From NCBI GenBank assembly GCA_963682175.1, contig OY821771.1, positions 9,113,001 through 9,177,000 of the forward strand: a stretch of DNA of 64,000 nucleotides. The letters are read 5' to 3'. Under the pieces are notes generated by a model. That model made no database searches. It was not told the origin of the DNA and saw only the letters and a list, made by a program, of their open reading frames with translations. Source of the stretch: Triglochin maritima (Eukaryota; Streptophyta; Magnoliopsida; Alismatales; Juncaginaceae). The number at the start of each line of letters is the position of its first letter. Position 1 is the stretch's first letter. The position numbers were made by a program, and so were the translations under genes. Below are positions 58,834-64,000 of the stretch, piece after piece.

Positions 58834-59073
58834 TGTTGTGAAACAAACAACAAAGATGAAAGATTGGGAGATGGAGAGGGAGAGATGTATGTATTTCTTC
58901 TTTTCTCTTGTACTCAAATATATACAATAGTCCCCTATATATAGGGTGAGGATGTAGTAGGGGTTACAACCAAAATAAATGGAATTACACCATGTTAATA
59001 AGAGTAAAACCTACCTTAAAGTTTGGGGGTTAGGGAAGGTGAATCATCCACAAGGCTTTTGGAATTCTTAACA
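58834..59073 (-). mobile_element. 5' LTR of the integrase-less Copia element
   Basis: Matches 52753-52992 except for three substitutions (A/C near the start, C/T in the T-rich stretch, G/T near the end). Confidence 0.93.
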
Positions 59074-59078
59074 CATTC

Positions 59079-59511
59079 TATTTTTATTCTTAATTCCCGT
59101 TTAGGGTTCATTTGATAATTGATAGTGACTTTTGCTCGAAACTTATACACCAAAAGCTCACTTTACTTGTGATTAAGCTTATAATTATGTCTCAACAAGC
59201 TACTTTTAGAAGTTTTGCATTGCTTCTGCATGACTCTGCCTTCTCGTTGCTACTGATTTGTCTTTCTCATTCTGCCTTTTTGGTGGCACGACTCATAATT
59301 TTTATGTCGTTGCATTGTACCGAAGGAATCCAATGTGCTATTAACAACGATTAGAACAAAAGCCAGCAAGAGCACTAGTTGGGTTGGGTTTTTTCTTTCC
59401 ATTATGTGCTTACGAGGATGAAAAACCAAATAGGAAAGTATGCATGGGTATTCAAAAACTTGTTTGGTAAATAAGATAACTGCAGTCACGTTTTTGCTCA
59501 TGAGTCACTTA
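59079..59511. other. Spacer, no recognised gene
   Basis: The insertion site of the Copia element continues here. One 80-codon open frame (59112-59354) has no recognisable features. Confidence 0.5.
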
Positions 59512-60312
59512 AAGGTGGGTATCGGGCCAGGCTTGTGGGCCCGTGTAATTAAACAGGTTGGCCTCCGGCCCGGCCCGTTTCAATGGCGTCGGCCCAGCCG
59601 GATCAGTCAGGTCAAATAAGGTTCGATTGAGTTCAGGTCTTATCGGTCGGATTTGCATATATTCATATAAATAATAAATATCATAACTTATAAATTTTCA
59701 ATAAAAACACTATCAAATTAAGATTTCAATAAAATAATCGGTTCATCGACGTCATTGCCTCATCGACTACCCCTTCTACTTATCCCAATCAATAGTGAAA
59801 TTTTATTAAGTACAAATTACATAATACAATTTCTAATATATTTAAGTATTACAATTACAATTGTAGATAGTTTATTCGTCTTCGTTGATTTACATGTTCT
59901 GCATTCTTTCTTCCACGTCCAATCAATTCTTCAAGCAAACACTTGTCTCTAGTGATTTAGCGGATGTGTTGCGCCTCTTATCGGTCAAAACTCGTTTACC
60001 TACGCTAAATGCAACTTCAGACGCCACAGTGGACGCCGAATGAGTTGGTAAATCACGTGCTAATAAAGAAACTATTGGAAATCTAGCATAGTTAGATTTC
60101 CACCGGTTTAAAATATCAAAAGATTTGCAATATGCAGTAGTTAAGTACATATCAATATTTAAATATGCAGCTAATTCGTTATGTGATTCAGTTTGTTGTA
60201 ATCTTAATCTTTTTTTATTTAACCAATTCCATTGAAAGTTTTCATCATCATTATCTTCATCCAAAAGTAGGTATTGTTGAGATGATGATGAACTAGCAAT
60301 GTTTCCATTAAC
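59512..60312 (-). mobile_element. hAT transposon, minus strand, 3' part
   Basis: The edge AAAGGTGGGTATCGGGCCAG with GGCCCGGCCCG motifs to about 59640 looks like a hAT end. Transposase C-terminal sequence follows on the minus strand from 60312 to 59880. The left part is cut off by the LTR at 60313. Confidence 0.6.
59880..60312 (-). pseudogene. hAT transposase, C-terminal dimerisation region
   Basis: The translation has a linker with DEDNDDENFQWNWLNKKRL, then ELAAYLNIDMYLT, FDILNRWKSNYARFPIVSLL, ARDLPTHSASTVASEVAFSV and GKRVLTDKRRNTSAKSLE, the conserved hATC region of Ac/RICESLEEPER-type proteins. The usual CLKDWL reads CLKN-stop-L, where TGG appears to have become TGA, then LDVEER. The catalytic region is missing to the right because of the LTR insertion. 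Inactive. Confidence 0.85.
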
Positions 60313-61655
60313 CAATCTCCATTCCGGGCCGAGATCAACGTCATTTGCAACTACCGAGCCTCGCGAACAACCTCGCCTCGCTCGTGTCTCCTCTCACAAC
60401 CCGAGAGGGATCTTCCTTGAAGTTTTACAACTCTTTGGTGATTCTTGAATATGGAGATAGAATCACAATCTAACTAACACTCTATACTTGAGTACACTTG
60501 GATATTGATACGGAATTAGATATGCAAGTGGTGAAGTTTTGCCTCGAGTGTTGAGGATTGAGAGCTTGAAGATGAAGAGGATTTGACTTTGAGTATGAGA
60601 TAGATATGGAGTGTTCAAGAGTCTCAAAACTAACAAATGAGGTCCAATTTATAAGCATTCAAGCTCTACTAGTCGTTTGGGAGTTAGTGGAGAACCAATG
60701 AGAAGCAAGATCTGACTTAAGCTCGGGCAGATTTTAGACCAGGATCGGTCGATCGTTCAAGTAACGGTAGTCTGAGACACAATGGTTTGATTGGTCTAAA
60801 CTAAACGTACAGTTGGCCAAATAGGATTCGGATCACCGTTCACCAACTTCCAGTATCTATTATGAATTTAGCGATAATAAGTTTAGTTAACTGAATGGAA
60901 TTCGGTTAACCGTTCCAAGGTGGACAGTGGGATTGGTTGGGCTCTGATTACTCAAGTTCGGACCGTGTACACTTCGGTAGACTGAAGTTAGCGTGGCTTT
61001 TGCCCTGACAGTTATAGCTCAAATAGACGTTGGGTACAACGGTTAAGTGTCACGTGTAAATAGTCGTTGGGTGCCTAAAGCCAAGAAGGACTCGGTTGAC
61101 CGATAGGTATTCGGTCGTCCGAATGGGAACAAGTCAATTGGTCTCTTAGGGACTTGATTCAAAAGAGACTGTTGGAGCAAAGTCCAAAACCGGTCTAGGG
61201 CTATTCGGTTGACCGAAGGTGGTTTGGTCTTCCGTCGGGGAAATTCCAGATAACACCTAACTTTAACTAGTGGGAAGAATTTGGGTAGCCGATAGATGTT
61301 CGGTGGACTGAACTAGAAGGTTTCGGTTGACCGTCTGGGATCCGGTTTACTGAATCTTTACGGGACAGAATCCTAATGCTCAAGTTCGCATTAAACCGTA
61401 TGAACTCAATAAATACAAAATTACATCTCTTCGTCCAAAGCTTTGATTACAAGTCTTTAGTCTTAATGTCTTTGTCTCAATGCTCATTTCCTTGATTGTC
61501 TTGATCAAACCCTATTAAGATAATTGCAAGTATACAAGTATGTATGCAATGCATGTAATCGTGTTTGCTCACTTTGATTGATTAGGTAGATTGATTAAGA
61601 TTAGTTTTGTTTAATCATCAAAATTAATATAGATTAATGTCAAAAAACCAAAAAT
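60313..61655 (-). mobile_element. LTR-A related LTR (subtype A2), minus sense, a 3' LTR
   Basis: It contains CTCCATTCCGGGCCG near the left and AATATAGATTAATGTCAAAA at the right, paralleling 11090-12426. Minus-strand TATA box near 60648 (AATTTATAAGC printed). In sense it is preceded by AAAAAAAGGGGAGA, a Copia-type polypurine tract at about 61653-61667, so it is a 3' LTR. The palindrome array at 60740-61360 is decayed to forms such as GGTTGACCG, GGTTAACCG, GGTCGATCG and GGTCGTCCG. Confidence 0.7.
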
Positions 61656-61968
61656 CTCCCCTTTTTTTATGATGACAAATCTATATCTTAATACTTGACT
61701 TTCAATTTAAGTTCTCCCCTTTTCTATATGATTGCTCCCCCTTCACATATGTAAACTATACATGTATAAGATACTCTCCTTAACAATATGCATAACATGA
61801 GTAAATTGAAGCTCAATCATTATCATTCTCCCCATTTGACATCAATCAAATGCAAACAATACAAGCATATGATGCTAAAGTATATGATTGCATAATTCTC
61901 CCCCTTAATTAGATGATATAACATTGTATTCTCTCCCTATCACTAAGGCCTAAAAGTAATGATGTATG
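61656..61968 (-). mobile_element. 3' internal end of a Copia element
   Basis: CT-rich clusters such as CTCCCCCTTA and the phrase TTTGTCATCATAAAAAAAGG on the minus strand are typical of sequence just before Copia 3' LTRs. The rest of the element is lost at the LTR-A copy starting at 61969. Confidence 0.55.
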
Positions 61969-62289
61969 TGTTGGCTTTTTTGCCTTAATCTATGTTTTGA
62001 TGATTTAATCAACCTAATCTTAATTGTGATTATGTAAAGTAGCACACATATTGCATTGCATATATATATTGTTTTGTGTTAACCTCTACAGGTGATCAAG
62101 ACTCAATGAAGAAAGGAAATCAAGTCAAGACATATAATCAAGCTCATTTGAAGACATGTATTTTGTATTTCTTTGAGTCTTTAGGAACCTTGTGTAATTG
62201 AGCATACTTGAGTTAAAAACTACTCAACCACACACTAGGTTCCCTATAGAAGTCACACACACAATTTCACATAATTTGGACTTCAATAG
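61969..62289 (+). mobile_element. LTR-A outer copy, plus sense, first part
   Basis: Begins TGTTGGCTTTTTTGCCTTAA. Continues at 63781 after a younger LTR-A insertion and runs off the window at 64000 inside its palindrome array. Confidence 0.85.
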
Positions 62290-63780
62290 TGTAGGATCGT
62301 ATGGGTCGGGTTAATCTAATCACTTTTACGCTAATCCCTAACTAATCAAACAATAAACGCAGCGGAAACAATTTAAAGACTAGTAGGGAAAAGGAACAAG
62401 CAAACCACAAATCGACTCGGTGTTTTTATAGAGGTTCGGCACCCCACCCGAGTCTTAGTCCTCTCTTGCAAGCTCCGCTCGGATCACCGAGTTCCGCCTA
62501 CGACTTCACTATCCGCTCCCCGTTCCGGGCCGGGAGACAACGCCTTACAACCGTCAAACTCGCGAACAACCCTCGCCGAGCTTGGAATCCTCTTCTCACA
62601 ATCCGAGAAGGATGCTTCGGGCTTTCACCGGAGCCTTTACTTTTTTGACAAACTTTGTAACTGAGTGGGATTCACTCTCTAATTGAGCACACTTTGAGTA
62701 GGATGAGTGATTGAACAAGTTGTGTGTAGTTTAGGCTTATGGAGTGTAGAAATGGGAGCTTTGAGGATTGAGGTTTCTCTCTAATGTATTGGGACAATTG
62801 GAGTTGGAGAGTTCTGTTAACAACATGTCTTGATCCTCTATTTATAAGCTCCTAAGGTATTCTAGCTGTTAGGGATAGATTTGGTTGGGTTTTGTGTAAG
62901 ATACACAGAGCAGAAAATCGGGCTGCAAATCTGTCCAAAACCGGTCGACCGAAACTAATAAACTGGTTGACCGTTCACTTGATTTCAAGGAGAACGGTCG
63001 AACAAATGAATATTCGGTCGGACAAACGAGCTAGAACTTAACTCTACTTAAGTGAATCGGTCGAACCGAAGTATGGGGCGGTCGACCGTTACGGGGATTC
63101 AGTTGAGACAAGGTTGGATCGGTCGAACAAAGAGTGTATCGACCGATAGCAGGGATATAATAAGTGTTCAACCGGACGACCGAAACAAGGTCGTCGTTCG
63201 ACCGGTTACAGAATGTATTTTGGGGTTAAGTTTGTTTTATACGAATACGACCGTTATAGGAATACGACAAAGGTAACGGCTATAATAAAATCCAGGATCA
63301 GTCGACCGAAAAGGTAGAACCGGTCGACCGGTAGAGTTCGGTAAAATCACTGTGGAGAGTCTGTTATAAACCGGTCAAACTGAGAACTGGTTCGGTCGAC
63401 CGGTTCACACAGGAATTCTGGGTTTAGGTTTTAAGTGATTTCCGACTAAAGTTTGGGTGATCTAATGAAGTCCAAATAATGTGAAATTTTGTGTGTGACT
63501 TCTCTAAGGAACCTAGCGTGTATGTGATATGTTTTTAGATCTTGTATGCTCAATTTACACATGTTCCTAAGACTCAAAATAAAATAAAGATTACAAGTCT
63601 TCATATAGATTTATTACAAATCTTGATTTGATTTCCTTCCTTCCATGAGTCTTGATCACCTGTAGAGGTTAGCACATGCAATATATATGCAATGCAATAT
63701 GTGTGCTACTCTACATTACTTATGATTAAGATTAAGTTGATTAAATCATCAAAACAAGGATTAAGGCCAAAAAGCCAACA
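62290..63780 (-). mobile_element. LTR-A solo LTR, 1491 bp, with perfect AATAG duplication
   Basis: Begins TGTAGGATCGTATGGG and ends GGCCAAAAAGCCAACA, flanked by AATAG at 62285-62289 and 63781-63785. Minus-strand TATA box at about 62837-62848 (CTCTATTTATAAGC printed). The array (62940-63405) has four exact GGTCGACC cores and about ten variants. It lies in opposite orientation inside a sibling copy. Best-defined reference copy of the family. Confidence 0.95.
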
Positions 63781-64000
63781 AATAGATCATCCAAACTAAA
63801 ATCGGAAAACACCTAAACAATACTTGAACTGCCTGGACCAAAACGGTCGACCGTTTAAACCTTTTTGTTTGACCGTTCACACGTGTCACATGACCGTTTG
63901 TTTTTTCGTATTATACCCAACGGTCGTATTCGTATTATTCCCAAATACCCCAAAATTACCAAACATCCGGTCGACCGAAACTTTCCTAGCGGTCGACCGA
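63781..64000 (+). mobile_element. LTR-A outer copy, second part, cut by window end
   Basis: It resumes with AATAGATCATCCAAACTAAA in sense orientation and carries three exact GGTCGACC cores, one inside the 16-bp palindrome AAACGGTCGACCGTTT at about 63842. Confidence 0.85.

Larger units (their letters stand above)
52753..59073 (-). mobile_element. Structurally complete Ty1/copia element lacking integrase
   Basis: Two 240-bp LTRs (52753-52992 and 58834-59073) differ at three positions by my alignment (98.75 per cent identity). The target-site duplication CATTC is at 52748-52752 and 59074-59078. On the minus strand the order is 5' LTR, leader of about 870 bp, gag, protease, reverse transcriptase, RNase H, polypurine tract (AAGGGGGAG region, 52993-53003) and 3' LTR. 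The gag is split by the LTR-S insertion at 56341-57569; without it and its duplication the element is about 5.1 kb. The integrase expected between protease and reverse transcriptase is missing, and the coding regions carry several frameshifts. Confidence 0.95.

Noticed and set aside
3386..63405. CRISPR array reading of the GGTCGACC arrays
   Set aside because: The repeat is only 8-12 bp, spacing is irregular, spacers are conserved between copies, there are no cas genes, and the DNA is eukaryotic.

Overview
The window is nuclear DNA from a land plant, most likely a eudicot. The signs are an AT-rich background, a 12-exon ARID gene with short GT-AG introns, a SEUSS-like remnant, plant TATA boxes of the form TATAAATAG, and dense nested LTR retrotransposons, LINEs, hAT, Mutator-like and PIF/Harbinger debris. 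No bacterial, organellar, rRNA or tRNA gene was recognised. The species cannot be told from the sequence.

Layout. 1-5 kb: an LTR abutting a Ty3/gypsy integrase remnant and its 2.1-kb 3' LTR. 5-9.9 kb: spacer, then a single-exon secreted glycine-rich protein gene (7552-9324). 9.9-20 kb: repeats, comprising a GC-rich palindromic element, a Copia-type LTR, a long-arm MITE, a hAT remnant broken by an LTR, and a Mutator-like remnant. 20.07-24.63 kb: the one clear conserved gene, an intact ARID + HSP20-like gene on the minus strand. 25.6-35.5 kb: a LINE split by a Copia element and by LTRs, a second LINE, and a PIF/Harbinger transposase remnant. 36.8-47.5 kb: a self-nested cluster of LTRs, two of the inserted copies with perfect 5-bp target-site duplications, ending in a second gypsy integrase remnant. 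47.5-49.4 kb: 21-bp repeats. 50.2-51.2 kb: a SEUSS-like pseudogene. 52.75-59.07 kb: a structurally complete Copia element (240-bp LTRs, 3 mismatches, perfect duplication) that lacks its integrase and is itself interrupted by a solo LTR. 59.5-64 kb: a hAT remnant and more nested LTRs.

Families named here. LTR-A: Copia-type, TGTTGG...CCTACA ends, about 1.5 kb, with diverged relatives. LTR-B: Copia with an initiator-Met primer site, about 1.55 kb. LTR-G: chromovirus-like Ty3/gypsy. LTR-S: about 1.2 kb, with hairpins upstream of the TATA box.

The most striking signal is a short palindrome, GGTCGACC (usually CGGTCGACCG), present about 60 times by hand count and packed into arrays inside LTRs of unrelated families (LTR-A and LTR-B, which are Copia, and LTR-G, which is gypsy). 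A second palindrome, ACTTAAGT, sits in the arrays of LTR-A and LTR-G. One LTR-B copy lacks the array, and two head-to-head junctions between LTRs fall inside arrays. This looks like a mobile or shared cis-module of LTR promoters; its function is unknown.
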